This document shows positions 20,979 through 32,319 of a DNA stretch of 64,000 nt, piece by piece. Below the pieces are notes generated by a model. That model had not been told where the DNA came from. It saw only the letters and a program-made list of their open reading frames with translations, and made no database searches. The position numbers and the translations under genes were made by a program. Position 1 is the first letter of the stretch; every line of letters begins with the position of its first letter. Source of the DNA: Pratylenchus scribneri (lineage: Eukaryota > Nematoda > Chromadorea > Rhabditida > Pratylenchidae); contig JAQSEB010000014.1 of the NCBI GenBank assembly GCA_030063045.1, positions 124,001-188,000 of the forward strand. The letters are read 5' to 3'.

Positions 20979-22520
20979 ATGAGCAACCCAATTCCAACAA
21001 AACTGAAGTGCCCGCATTGTCCGGCAAAATTTTTCGCGAATGTTGTATGTATATTTATCATTATTTTCTTTAAATTTATATCATTTTTTAGTTGCAAGAA
21101 CACATTTTTCGGTGCATAATGAACAAACCCTATAAATGCGAGATTTGCGACCAGTGCTTCACAACTGAGAAAGGAAAAAGTGCCCACAAGGGCAAATCCC
21201 ACACGGCGGAAGAGCGTGGGACACTGTACAAGTGCAAGTTTGTTTAATCTTTTGCTTATTTTCCATAATTAATAATTAAAATTAGATATTGCCTGCACGG
21301 ATCCGATAGTCAAACCGCAATGCAAAAGCACGAGCTCCAGCATGAAGAGGAAGGTGGCCTTGGTTTCCGTTCACGTTCTCGCTCTCGTGGACCGGCCCGT
21401 CCATCTGTTTCGAATTCGACCAATTCGGCGGCCACTCCAACTCGAATGTCATCCAGCCGTGCACGCTCTTACAATTCATCGACTCCTCGGCAACGTGCAC
21501 CATCCCGCAATATCCAAGAACGTGCACCATCCCGCAATTCATCGGCTCCTCGTCAACGCGCATCATCTCGTAATATCCAAGAACGTGCACCATCCCGCAA
21601 TTCATCAGCTCTTCGTCAACGTGCACCATCCCGCAACTCATCAGCTCCTCGTCAACGCGCATCATCCCGCAATTTGCGTGAAACATCGACGGTTTTTAAT
21701 TTTACATTTACCAAATATTACTAAAATTTTTGATGATGATTAAAAGGGAAATACTATTGCAGTTTACGGTCTGGAAGAGAAAAGGATGATGAAGAAGGAG
21801 TAGAAAAAAATAATGATGAGGAATGAGGATGATGAAGAAGAACACTATCATCTCTCATTATTATCTTTTCTTCTCCTTCTTCATCGTCCATTTTCTATCC
21901 CAGCCTTTAAACTGCAATAGTACCAAAATTATTTTTGTTTAAATCTATTTAAGAACAAAAATAAACTAATAATGTTGTTAAAATCACCACATTTTATTAC
22001 AGACCACCAACTCGACCAATTCAACAACTATGAATTGGGCATCGATGCCGCCAACCACAAACAATCTGCGGGGAATCGACACGGAAAATCGTCGCGGGGT
22101 ATTTTGTTAAATTTTTATTTTAATTTATAATTTTTATTAATTTAGTCTGCATCAACTGCCCAAGGAATATTGCCGATCAGAATGGTTGCTAATGGTTTGC
22201 TGGAAATTGCTGTTCTCAACCCGGACTTTGCGGAGCGCAAAATTGCTGAGTACAAAAGGCAATTTGCGGCAACGGTCAACGTAATAATTATTAATATTCC
22301 CAAATTAAATTCATTTTTATTTCAGCAACTTAGCGATATGAATCGGCGCCTTCGGGAACATTGCATTACCGAGGGAATTCAATTGACCGCGGAGGACTTT
22401 GTCGAGGAGAAAATTCAAGGTTTTTCGATAGTAATTGGAAAATATTTAATTATAAATTAAATTTCAGCTCTCAAAGCAAAGTACCCACAAATCTATGGAG
22501 AGCCTTCTGGGCAGCAATAA
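20979..22520 (+). CDS. three-zinc-finger protein with RS-like repeat region
   Basis: Seven exons join in phase to a 331-residue protein: 20979-21044, 21092-21237, 21286-21691, 22003-22098, 22146-22280, 22326-22419 and 22468-22520. The first finger is CPHC...H...C (C2HC-like), the second CEIC...H...H, and the third CKYC with HELQH, split by an intron. Then comes a low-complexity region made of a repeated RAPSRNSSAPRQRASSRN-like motif. After it is an unrecognised helical C-terminal part (RMVANGLLEIAVLNPDF, LREHCITEGIQLTAEDF). The fingers suggest nucleic-acid binding; the target is unknown. The ATG is the first codon after the LTR element and lies within its target duplication. The gene has therefore lost contact with its own upstream sequence but keeps a full coding frame. 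Confidence 0.75.
21480..21680 (+). repeat. coding minisatellite in exon 3 of the zinc-finger gene
   Basis: Units containing CGTGCACCATCCCGCAA alternate with TCATCGGCTCCTCGTCAACG. They encode repeated Arg/Ser-rich peptides. Copies alternate between GTGCACC and GCGCATC variants, consistent with expansion by slippage. Confidence 0.8.
21757..21925. mobile_element. foldback element in intron 3 of the zinc-finger gene
   Basis: ACTATTGCAGTTTA at the left is mirrored by TAAACTGCAATAGT at the right. The arms of about 75 bp remain similar inward (GATGAAGAAGGAG against CTCCTTCTTCATC). It explains why this intron (311 bp) is much longer than its neighbours. Confidence 0.7.
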
Positions 22521-22795
22521 ATGATGGATGAATATGAAGAAGAATGGATGGATATGAAATGCTAAATTAATGAAATTTTTTTCATTTGACAAACTTTGGC
22601 CTTGATTCTTAAAAAAATATTTTGGTTTTTTAAAATTGCCATCACATCACATTGATCAATATTTATTTTTTTACTTGATAAAGATTCTGGATTATTTTCA
22701 ATTATTTTTATTATTGATTTCATCTTGAATGAATTCTTTATATATTTTTCCAAAAAATGTTGGTAAAATTAAAAAAATTATTTAATATTGACACA

Positions 22796-25201
22796 ATGAG
22801 CACTTTTCGGCAACGAAATTCGAGCAGTGGTGAAGAAAGTGCCGGCGGTGATAGTGATGGGGAAGAAAATTTGACCGATCGAATTCTGAAAAACCGTCCA
22901 AAAATGGTGGCAAAACGCCGAATTCCGGGCACAACAAAAAATGATGAACCAAAAACAGGACAAATTAATGACGGGAATGATGAGGTTTCCCAATTAGAAT
23001 AAATTAAAATAATTCAAATTTAATCAAAGGAAATGGATAAGAAAGAAGCAGCGCCAAGCGCAGGCAAATTATGGGCCGAAACGGCGGTGATGCAAACATT
23101 AGAAGAAGGGATTGGCTCAACCTCATCTATGGCCAAATTGGATCGAGGCGTCGAATCATATTTAACCAAAACGACGAAATTTGATTTGGCAAATCGAAAA
23201 CGCCATCGACCAGACGACATTTCCGACTCAATTTGGGACAATGATCAACAAATGGTGGAAGGGGAAAAGGAAAAACCGCCGCCGGACGCAAATGAACTAT
23301 CGAATGAAGAGAAATCGGCGACCAATGAGGAATTAATCAAGGTAAATATTATAAAATTTATTTATAGTAAGTAGCAAAGTGGTTTTTGTTGTTTAGCGGT
23401 TTGTCCTTGACCATCAAACCCTTTTCGCTATTCCCAATCGATAGATCTCTTTGAGACGCATCATTTGATAATGATTTGACTCAGGTTTAACCAATTTTAA
23501 CCTAGTTTTGAACCAAAAACCATTAGTTAGTTTAAGCGGTTTAATACCCCCCCCCCCCCCAATTTTGGCTAAACTGTAACAAAATATGCAATCCAAGCGA
23601 CTTGAAAAGGTCTCTCGAATAAGTATAGGGTTTAGGATTTAGGACAAACCATTAAACCGCAAAAACCACTTTGCCATTTTCATGGTTTTTCATGAAATTA
23701 AATATTGTCCATTAAAATAATAATATTTAGGAGGAAGTGAAGAAAATGGACCCAGTTGTTGACCTTTGGGACGGAGTGGACACCGGCGCAGTGGAATTGC
23801 CAATTGAAAGAGAACAACAACGAAACAACAATAAACAATGGCGTGGTCGTGGTCGTGGTCGTGGTGGATGGAATGGTGGAAACCAATTCAAACGGTTCAA
23901 ACAAGATCAGACCGATTTTGGCGGTGGCGGCGGTTGGCGTGGAGGAAGAGGAGGTGGAAAATGGCAATGGCAAAGAGGTTTGTCAAAGGAAACTTATCTA
24001 GGTTAAATCCGCAATTTTTGAAAGCAAAGCAGAAAGAGGTGTTCGATATTTTCGGAAAAATGGTGGTAAAATCTTCATTATAGATCTTAGTTAGCCTTAA
24101 ATCTAGCCATTTTCTAAGCCCTGGTCCCAAATTTTGAGGTTGAAAATTAGATTTTAAGGATTCAGAGATCAGAGGATGGGTCTTGATTTAGGCTAAACTT
24201 TAAATCTCGAGGGAAGGTTTTTTGGCTACAAATTTGTAATGATGGCAGCAAATTTCGGTTAACCAATCTAAGCCTTAACCTTAAGAGCTAGGCTATGAAA
24301 CAAAAGGGGCCCTCTTAATAACTTTTAACCGGATAAATTTGGATAGGAAAATGTTTAATTATTCCACTAAATTGAACAGGTGGTGGTCGAGGCGGAGGAA
24401 ATGCCGGTCAACAAAAGAAAATGTTACCACCGGAAAAGTTCGTCCCACGTCGATTGATCGCAGCGGATTATGACCAACAGAAATTGTTCAACACCGTTTT
24501 GGACCCGGAAACATTGACTGACGGAGAATTGGTCAAAGCATTGGTCGAGGCTTTGGGCGAGAAAGAACCGGTGAAATTATTTTTAAATTATTTTATTTAA
24601 TAATTAAATTTTAGGCAATCATCGAAAAAGCCGTCGAAGTCACTGGGAAACAATTGGCGGTTGAAATTTTCAAAGAATGTCAGGAAGTGGAAAAAAGTGG
24701 AGGAATGCTCACCAAAAAGGTTGAAAAAATTTTAATTTAAAAATTATTGACTTTTTTGATTTTTAGGGAGATCGACGCAAAGCACCGGGCGGTGTTTTCT
24801 TGGAACTTTTCAATAAACGAGAGGAAATTACCGAAGAACAAAAGGTTTAAAAATTTTATTTAAGATAATATTATTTTAATTAGAAAGCAATGTACCAACT
24901 GGGCTCGGAATTAATGCGCAAAAGTGGGTGCCATCCAAAATGGTGGGATAAACGAGAGAAGAAAAAGGCTACCAAAACGGCAATGGAATTGGACACCGCA
25001 GAGGCGGCAGCGGCAGATGAGGCATTGCCACCGGACTTGGATGTATTTTTAATATTATTTTTAATTATTAATTCATTTTGTGCACAGAATGAAGATTTAC
25101 CGGCCAGCAGCGAATTGATTAAACCGAATATTGTTGGGGAAGTGGCCGGTGAAATTGTTACTGAAGAATCATCGAAGAATATTGAAAATGGCTCAAAATG
25201 A
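22796..25201 (+). CDS. PHAX: PHAX, phosphorylated adaptor for RNA export
   Basis: Adaptor that links capped U snRNA to the export receptor in the nucleus. Eight exons join in phase to 464 residues: 22796-22984, 23030-23341, 23731-23977, 24380-24570, 24615-24719, 24767-24844, 24884-25042 and 25088-25201. The RNA-binding domain spans about residues 280-350. Its markers are ELVKALVEALGEKEP, AVEVTGKQLAVEIFKECQEVE, GGMLTKKGDRRKAPGGVFLEL and ITEEQKKAMYQ, in the family order. The N-terminal half is acidic with scattered lysines, where PHAX carries export and localisation signals. Exon 3 adds an RG/GG-rich tract (RGRGRGRGGWNGG) between the two parts, not something I associate with PHAX. Intron 2 hosts a transposon remnant. 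The start ATG has no nearby acceptor-like site. Confidence 0.85.
23374..23675. mobile_element. TIR element in PHAX intron 2
   Basis: GCAAAGTGGTTTTTG with GCGGTTTGTCC at the left end is mirrored by GGACAAACC and CAAAAACCACTTTGC at the right. The interior carries a C10-12 run and a GTTTTGAACC segment. A second copy, interrupted by a hAT element, lies around 40090-40460. Confidence 0.65.
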
Positions 25202-25615
25202 CGATGATGAATGGATTGGACGGGTGCTCAAAAGATTGAATTGATTATTATTATTGACTTTATTTGTTGATTTCTCATAATCCTCCTCCTCTCCCATTGT
25301 CCATTTCCAATTTTATTATTATTTTTATTCCAATGGACTTTCAATTTATTTATTTGTTAAAATTCTTTTAATATTACCCGCCCAAATGACCAGCCGATGA
25401 TTAAAATATATTTTCACTCAAAAGTACACGGATAATTTTAATTATCAAATTTATCCGGCGAAATAATAATAAAAAAACATATTTCTATATTTGAACAGAC
25501 TATTTTTGGTTAGAGAAGGATTGGTTATTTTCAAGAGGGTCGAAAGTATTCATTCACGGAAGGGGGAAATATATAATATTTTGTATCGCATTTTATTAAT
25601 TAATTATTTTCGAAT
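25202..25615. other. convergent 3' spacer between PHAX and the J-protein gene
   Basis: About 400 AT-rich bases with no ORF, between two convergently transcribed genes. No repeat was recognised. Confidence 0.5.
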
Positions 25616-27793
25616 TCATCGATAAAGTTCTTCCAATTTCCGGCAAAAGACCAGCTCCATTTCTTGGGCCCTTTTCCATAACTCTGCATCGCCTCGCATT
25701 TTGGCCGTCCACAACAGTCCTTCTCCTATAAATTTTCTTTTGTTTTAAATTTTATTTTGGCCATCCCCCATTAAATTTACGATTGCTCTTTTCCCGATAG
25801 CATTGACTGCGTAGATGGGCCACATATTCATTTTCGACGTGATGGTCCACTTGAGGGATTTTGCCTTAAAATTTTATATTTAAATTGAATTTTGGGTAAT
25901 TTAAAACCTCGATAAGATTGCTCAAAATCAGGTTTGACATAGTAGGGCACCCGTAAATCTCTGGTGAATCGCTGTACATGATAGGTCCTTAAAAAAATTA
26001 ATATATTTATGAATTAATTTATTTGTCAAAGGCAATTCGCTTAATCTCGGATTCTAGACTTCGGACAAACTCGAAAAAATATTCATTCGATCCGGCATGA
26101 TTTAGTTTACGAAATTTAAATTCCACAGCGATATTAAGGCTCAGATAACAGTTGAACGGTTATTTAAAGCTAAACCGGGTTTGATTTTAATCCGCTGTCT
26201 AAACTAGTTTGGTTCATAAAGTTAAACTCGTTTTAAACTCTAAACCGGTTTTGAACTTTTGTCTGGCCATAATATTGTTAATGTTCTGAAATTAAAATTT
26301 CATAAATTAAATTGACCATTCCGGATCGAATGGCCATATTCTCGACTCTCGAGTCCATAAAAGTCTATACTCTTATACATTTATTCGAATTGCCTACAAA
26401 ATATATTAAATTTTACTGGTCACGGTTGAGGGAATATGGCGGCTCGGCTGAGAAGAATTGGACTAGAAGGCCACCAAGGAGAATTATTAGAATTGGCAAA
26501 AGTTGGAGCAATTGATAGAGAACGGACTAAATTGATTAATGTTTATTATTAATTTTCGGATTTAAACCGGTTCTTCGCCGCGATGTTGTTGTTCAAATTG
26601 ATTTTGTTGACGAAAATGGAATTGGGCCCTGCGCCGATGCACCGAATTGGAGGTGAAAGCACCGCCGAAAAACATTTCAAATATATCCTCCGGCGACATT
26701 TCAGCTGAAAATGAGAGAATTTTATTAATCATTCGACATTTTTGGAAAATTTTTTTGGTAAAATCTTCGAGTCCTAAAACTTTCCCAATAAGCTTTAACC
26801 TTAAGGGCTAAGCTGGAAAACTAATGTAAGGTCTACCCTTCCCTTCACTTTTGTAAATTGTGACTTTTAATTATTTCCAAAATTAATTCTAAAATCGACT
26901 CCAAAGTCCAACGAATCAATTACTGACCTTCAAATCCCCGATTGACGTCATATTCATAGAAATCCGAATGATAATGATGATGCCGTCTCCGTTGCTGGGT
27001 GGCCCTTTGCTGCTCTTCCGACCCAAATCGATCGTAGTCGTCTCGCTTCCGTTCATCCGAAAGGACCGCATAAGCATTTCCAAGTGCTTAAATAAACAAT
27101 TTAATAATGAATTACAAAAATTAAAACCTTTAAATGCCTCTGTTGACCCCGGGGCTTTGCATTTGTCCGGATGCAATTTTAGTGCCAATTCTCGATATTT
27201 TTTCTTGAGCAATGTTTCCGTGAATTCCGTCTTGTTAATTTGCAATATTTCATAGTAATCTTTGCAATGCCTAATCCTCTCCACATGGCTGGCCTCTTCC
27301 GCCGTATATTCCACATTTGGTGCTGCTCTTCCAGCGCTTTTTGACCGCGTTCTGCTTGCCTCCTCTTTGGTCGATGTTGAATTTCTGCTGGTCTGCGAAC
27401 GATGTGTTCTACTCCCTTAAAATTTAGAATTAATTTTAAAATATTTTTTGGCAATAAACCTGTTGAATGACTTGGCCCCGGAGAATCACTCCTCGCCTTT
27501 GTGGACTTTTTCCTGTTCCGCAACAATTCGGCCTCATCAAATGAATTGTAATGATCATCGTGGGAATAACTGTCATCATTGGTGTTATTTTCACTGTTTT
27601 CATCGCCATCATCCGTAGCAGTGGAATCGGTGAATTGGCCATTTTTAAGTATGGAACTAACATCACAATTTGGGTCAAGTTGTTTTGCTTTTTTCAACAA
27701 TTTTTGCATCCTTTCTATGTCATTGTTTTTCATTGCATCTTTTGCTCGAAGAACGCATTCTTTGGCCGCATCTTTGTTTGCATCAATCACCAT
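25616..27793 (-). CDS. DNAJB12/DNAJB14-type ER-membrane J-protein
   Basis: Hsp40 co-chaperone anchored in the ER membrane; it recruits Hsp70 to membrane-protein quality control. Eight exons join in phase to 433 residues: 27793-27460, 27415-27128, 27086-26928, 26704-26568, 26526-26417, 25987-25908, 25864-25781 and 25725-25616. The N-terminal helix-rich region (NNDIERMQKLLKKAKQL) is typical of the subfamily. The J-domain lies around residues 160-225 with an intact HPD (LALKLHPDKCKAPGS). MSPEDIFEMFFGG follows, then one transmembrane segment (LLPILIILLGGLLVQFF) with the family's PPYSL just after. The C-terminal DUF1977-like region is RFTRDLRVPYYVKPDF and YVAHLRSQCYREKSN. All expected parts are present. 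Intron 5 holds a foldback element. An acceptor-like TTTTTTAG lies about 20 bases before the ATG. Confidence 0.9.
26031..26396. mobile_element. foldback element in intron 5 of the J-protein gene
   Basis: The left end contains GGCAATTCG, ACTCG and CATTCGATCCGG; the same blocks recur inverted towards the right end (CCGGATCGAATGG, CTCGAGTCC, CGAATTGCC). Arms are about 90 bp and imperfect. It accounts for most of the unusually long intron. Confidence 0.6.
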
Positions 27794-28187
27794 TTTTTGT
27801 TAAATTGGAAAATCTAAAAAATAAAAATTTCATTTTGTTAAAAAAAAGTAATTATTAATGATAATGAATTTGTGGAATTATTGAAGTGAATGAATATTAA
27901 AAAAGGTGACAAAGAAAAAATAAATAATTGTCGTCGTTGTAAGTAAGTAACTTCATTTTAATTGGTTAACATTAAAAGGAAAGGATAAGGACATTTACAT
28001 TTACCCCCCAAAAGCCGAAACCCATCGGCCATTACATATATGAAACAGGAAATTTTATCAATAGTTGAATTTTTGTTGGAATTGGGATGGATTAATCTTT
28101 GTTCTTTGTTTAAAAATGGTGATTTTAACATGGATAATAAAGGCAAAACATGTTATAATTATTTGTTTTTCCAGATTAATCAAATCA

Positions 28188-28831
28188 ATGAATGTTAGCG
28201 GAGTAGCTAAACTCGAGGAACCGAAGTAAAATAAGAAAAAATTGATAAAAAACTTAATTAAAAAATTTTTATTATAGAGCCGTAATTGGTATTGCAGGAA
28301 GTTTAGCAGAAAATAGAGAAAATTTAACAGAATTTATTTGTGAAAATTGTAAACTTTCGGTCAAATGCCGATATGGGAAATTGGAACTCGAAAAAGCTGG
28401 GTAATTCCTTAAAACTTTTAAAAATTTCCATTGTTTCTAAATTCTAAAGTTATCGAGAGGAATGCTATTATTTGAGAAATCCATTTGAGCCTCCAAATTT
28501 TCATAAAGCCCAACATGAATATACGATTGATGATTTCACCGTGATTGGCTCCAAATGTTTCATTTGTGAGCAACAAATTTGTGTGGATGAGGTGAATTTG
28601 GATTATTTCCTTTTAACCTTAAATCATATCAATTTTAGGAATGTTCATTGTTTTACAAAAATTCATATTGCCTAAAATGTATTTGGCGTGAAAGGCACAG
28701 TTTTCCAGAGGAATTAATTTCGGTGCAATTATTTCTCCTTTTTTCAATTAAAATTTTTAAAATATTTTCAGCAAGTTGCAAAGCAGATTAAAAAGAAAGC
28801 CGAAGAAACTGCCTCTGATAATTCTAAATGA
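28188..28831 (+). CDS. CDPF1: CDPF1, cysteine-rich DPF-motif protein
   Basis: Small protein of unknown biochemical role, probably zinc-binding. Five exons join in phase to 148 residues: 28188-28225, 28278-28400, 28450-28591, 28639-28722 and 28772-28831. The first cysteine pair is FICENCKL. The family motif follows: YYLRNPFEPP (NPF in place of the usual DPF), then FTVIGSKCFICEQQICVDE and ECSLFYKNSYCLKC. The order and spacing match CDPF1 proteins. TTTTTCCAG ends 14 bases before the ATG, consistent with trans-splicing. The last exon is a short Lys-rich tail. Confidence 0.85.
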
Positions 28832-29336
28832 TTTTTCGATAATGATGTTTATTTATTTTAACTTTGATTATTGCATAAATTTTCATTCTGAAAGGTCCAA
28901 TTTCGTACAATTCCCTTGGCCATTTCCCCCTTTTGCCTTCCCCCAATTCCCAATCCAAAAACTTGCTTCCCTTCACCCATTCCTCCCTCAAAGAGTTGTT
29001 GCCCTTTTCCCCTGTGGGGGGAATCATTGGCCTGTGTCCGCCGGGGTAAATTTTTATTTTCCAGTTGTTATTATGTTGCTCGGCCGCAGAGCAACACAGC
29101 TGTTAGGTAATCGCCAAAGGTGGGGGGCCGATTGGGCAAAATCCCGTCTCCTCTCGCCCAATTCCCCTTTCAGCCACCGAATTGGGCAATAATCCCCGTC
29201 GACGACCCTTCCGGCCACCAAAATACCACACAAAACACCCAAAAGACCCATTTTAGTATACGCTCAAAAACAAAAATCCCCTTTTGTTGATTGGCCACCA
29301 CAGTGGCAAAATTGAATGTTTCGGTCAAAGAAGAGG
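28832..29336. other. spacer with unsupported short ORFs
   Basis: A 65-codon minus-strand frame (29251-29054) begins with a hydrophobic MGLLGVLCGILVAG but has no homology or splice partner. Nothing else was recognised. The downstream secreted protein gene probably has its promoter here. Confidence 0.4.
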
Positions 29337-31297
29337 ATGGCCTTCAATTTTCTAATACTTATTCAAATTCTTCTAACCAATTTGATTGGTTTGAGGTTGG
29401 CAACAGGGTAATTGATGTTTTCTTTCAATTTTGTTCAGTTCCGCCCAATATTATGGAAGCAATTTCCTCTCCGCCCTTCGTGGTCTTTATTTTTATTCCC
29501 TCCGGGGATATTTCCAAAATCAATTAATACCTTTAGGCTACGGCACTGATTTATGCCGTTTTGTTTCCTGTCCTTTTGGCCAAATTTGCATCAATGGAGT
29601 TTGTCAAGCAAATGTCGGAATGGGCTATGGTTTGAGCAGTGCATTAGGTGGCTATGGACTTGGCGGATTGGGTTATGGAAGTTCATTGTATGGAGGCGGT
29701 GGATATGGATACGGAGGAGGCACATATGGGGCATATGCCGCCGCAAATAAATGTACCATATTTTTTCCTAATATTTGTCCCCTTCTCCAATAGAAGCCCC
29801 TCTTTAGAGTCTTTGAAAAATAGTAGCCCTACTAAGGAAAAATATGGTATTTAAGAAAGAGTGGAAGGAGTAGGTCGGAGGAAATTTCCGTGATTCCAAA
29901 AAGTGGAATGAAACATTGAGGATTTAAATAAAGTCCTTATTCCTGACACTAATGTAGGGCGAGAGTGGGCCTAGGCTCTCGCCCACCCGGGGCTTAAACT
30001 CCCCAGTGGCTCAAGGAAAGGTATCGGGATTAGTTGGACTAGACTTTATTAAATATATTTATCTGCTGTGCAGAAAAATGGTGATAATGATAATAAAACA
30101 TCGCAGAATGTGATGGAAAAGTGAAGATTTTGTGAGGAAAGGAGTAGATTTAAAAAGGCAGATTGAGGCAATATTTGATTGATAAGAGGGTGACAGGTAT
30201 GATTAGGAAAAGAAATGGGGGTACAGTAGGATGAATAGGAAAGGCCCTTAGGAATTGTTGGCATAGACAGGGACAAAGAATAATACTTAATTAAATAACC
30301 TCTGAAAATCATTCAAAAAATTGATATTCAAATACAATGAAGTTTCCATATATTCCATCGGACTTGAATTGGCCACATTTTTTGTTATTTCAATTTTTTG
30401 TCAACCTAATATATTTAAAAGTGTGCGCCGACACTGTCGACTGTTACAGCGGCCAAATTTGCCAAGCCGGTCGATGTGTGTTCCAATCGGGCTACGGCGG
30501 TTTGGGTGCATTGTCGGGCTATGGACTGACCGGAGGCTATAGTGGAATTGGCTACGGCGGATTGGGCGTTGGCGGCCTTGGATATGGGACGGATCCGGCT
30601 TTGGCCGCCTCTGGCCTATATTCCCCTTATGGATTGGGTTCATTGACATGTGAGTTAATTTTACATTAAAAGATAAATTTCCAATCTTTTTTTGAATTCT
30701 AAGCTAGGATTTAGGATAATCGATGTCATTAATTTTTTAATGAATTGAAAAAGATTGAAATTGTCTAACTAGAATTGACCCACTTTGATTGGATTTTTGG
30801 CAATTTTTACGTCAGCTTTTCTTCAGTAGGATTTAACTTATTAGTTAAATGAAAAAGCAGAATGTTTTATTTAAATATCCCACCCAAAAGATCGTCAATC
30901 CGGCCTTCAAATGTGCACATTGATGCAAGATTGCCCAAATGGACAAATTTGCGTTAATGGTTTTTGTTCGGAGTCGAATGTGGCTTACGGCGGTTCTCAG
31001 CTGTTCAAAACGCCAACAAGTTTTCCCAAAAATATGCTATTCCCTCATTTCCTCCATTTTAAAGGCTGCTCAACCGGTGCAATTTGCCCGGTTGGCCATT
31101 TGTGCATGGGCGGATTTTGTGCCAAAGATTTTGTCAGCCAAACTTCAAGTCAGCATTTTTAATTTTGATTTTATATTTTTGTAATTTTCACAGCCTGTGG
31201 CCTTGGCTATATTTGTCCATTCGGAATGAGTTGCCATTTTGGCCGATGTGCGCCCAGCAATTCACTTTTGTACGGTAAAAAGAAGAGGAAGAAATGA
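29337..31297 (+). CDS. secreted protein with repeated short Cys modules and Gly-rich spacers
   Basis: Six exons join in phase to 309 residues: 29337-29407, 29439-29752, 30422-30649, 30891-31019, 31065-31148 and 31194-31297. Exon 1 encodes a signal peptide (MAFNFLILIQILLTNLIG). Five Cys modules follow with the pattern C-x(4-5)-C-x5-C-x5-C: CRFVSCPFGQICINGVC, CADTVDCYSGQICQAGRC, CTLMQDCPNGQICVNGFC, CSTGAICPVGHLCMGGFC and CGLGYICPFGMSCHFGRC. The first two are each followed by a Gly/Tyr/Leu-rich spacer. The tail is basic. The modules resemble EB-like repeats of nematode secreted proteins, but I do not recognise an orthologue. All internal introns after exon 1's are phase 1, as expected for module duplication. 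An alternative start at 30337 would also give a hydrophobic leader. Confidence 0.75.
29753..29860. mobile_element. short inverted-repeat element (MITE-like) in an intron
   Basis: TACCATATTTTTTCC at the left mirrors GGAAAAATATGGTA at the right, about 100 bp apart. The left end coincides with the splice donor. Confidence 0.55.
29925..30300 (+). repeat. dispersed repeat, copy 1
   Basis: Shares blocks in the same order with the inverted stretch 32928-33250: TAGTTGG, CTAGACTTTATT, ATTTATCTG, TGTGCAG, GCAATATTTGAT and TACAGTAGGATGAATA. Similarity is roughly three quarters by eye. There is no coding potential. Confidence 0.65.
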
Positions 31298-31660
31298 AAT
31301 TACAAAAATTGTTTAATGCCAATGAATTTATTCTTTATCACATTTTTTGCATAAAATTTTGAATCAAATTGCTGAAGGCCATATTAAAAAATTAAAACGG
31401 GGAAAACAAAAAGTTGAAAATTAATAAATATTGGAAAAGTGGCAGAAGAAAAATTAAAAAATAAGGCGGAAAATCGAAGGAAATTATTGAAGTGTGGATT
31501 CTAGGAATGAATTATGCTGAAGGCAGATTTAAAAGGACCATTTTTATTTTACTCTTTTTTGAATTTTCCTTGAAGAAATTGAGAATTATAATAGAGAAAA
31601 GTGGGATTCAAATTCCATTTGAACTAATCGAATTAATTATAAAAGAAGAAAAATTGGAAA
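31298..31660. other. intergenic, no gene seen
   Basis: AT-rich 3' flank of the secreted Cys/Gly-rich protein gene. No ORF or repeat was recognised. Confidence 0.45.
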
Positions 31661-31668
31661 ATGATGAC

Positions 31669-32319
31669 TAGGGCTGCGATAGTTAGGTTAATACCTATTT
31701 TTTTCCTGATATCAGAACGTTGAAATATGCACGAAAAACACATTTTCCACTTGGTTTGAAGCTTCTAGCGTGAAGTTTTATTTACCTAAATTTACCTATT
31801 TTGAACTTTTCATACCTTTTTACCTATTTTTGATTTTTTGTACCTAATTTACCTATTTTGCCATTTTTAGGGAAATTTTCAATAAAAAATTCAATAAAAA
31901 TGAAAATTTTTGAATTAAAATTTGATAAATTGGATAAAATATGCGAAAAATTTTTGCGTGGATCAAGAAAATTGACTTTTTTGGCCTTCAAAATAAGAAT
32001 AATAGTCGATTTTGGTGACCGAAATTTTGGCCGAATGGCGGAGAGAGGTGTCCTTGGAATGCCTACTTTGAATGGGTCCTAGAGTTCGAATCCCGCCCCA
32101 TTTCAATATTTTTTTTGGTCGAAAAAACCGATTTTTATGCTTTTTTTAAGCATTTTTCTTTGAAAATTTAGTAAAAATGGCTAAAAAAAATCGAAAAATT
32201 ATTAAAAAGTCACAAAAAATCAATTTTACTTACCTATTTTTGTACCTATTTTCACTTTTTTTATACCTATTTTTGGTACCTATTTTGCATTTTTTATATA
32301 CCTAACTATCGCAGCCCTA
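31669..32319. mobile_element. hAT-type non-autonomous element carrying a tRNA-like segment
   Basis: TAGGGCTGCGATAGTTAGGT at the left is mirrored by ACCTAACTATCGCAGCCCTA with one or two extra bases at the right. The octamer ATGATGAC flanks both ends (31661-31668 and 32320-32327), the 8-bp duplication typical of hAT elements. The interior is made of TACCTATTTT units and holds a tRNA-like stretch, with no transposase. Confidence 0.85.
32014..32105 (+). other. tRNA-like segment inside the hAT element
   Basis: Contains TGGCCGAATGGCGG, close to an A box of tRNA-Ser/Leu type, and about 45 bases later GAGTTCGAATCCC, a good B box. I could not draw a full cloverleaf with a matching acceptor stem, so it is probably a degenerate tRNA or SINE head. 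Confidence 0.4.

Noticed and set aside
20873..21073. Frame MGQVDTEFYVNHMN crossing the LTR into the zinc-finger exon
   Set aside because: It is out of frame with the zinc fingers; the correct frame starts at 20979.
29054..29251. 65-codon minus-strand frame with a hydrophobic N-terminus (MGLLGVLCGILVAG)
   Set aside because: Looks like a signal peptide, but the rest is Arg-rich with no family, no intron partner and no downstream continuation.
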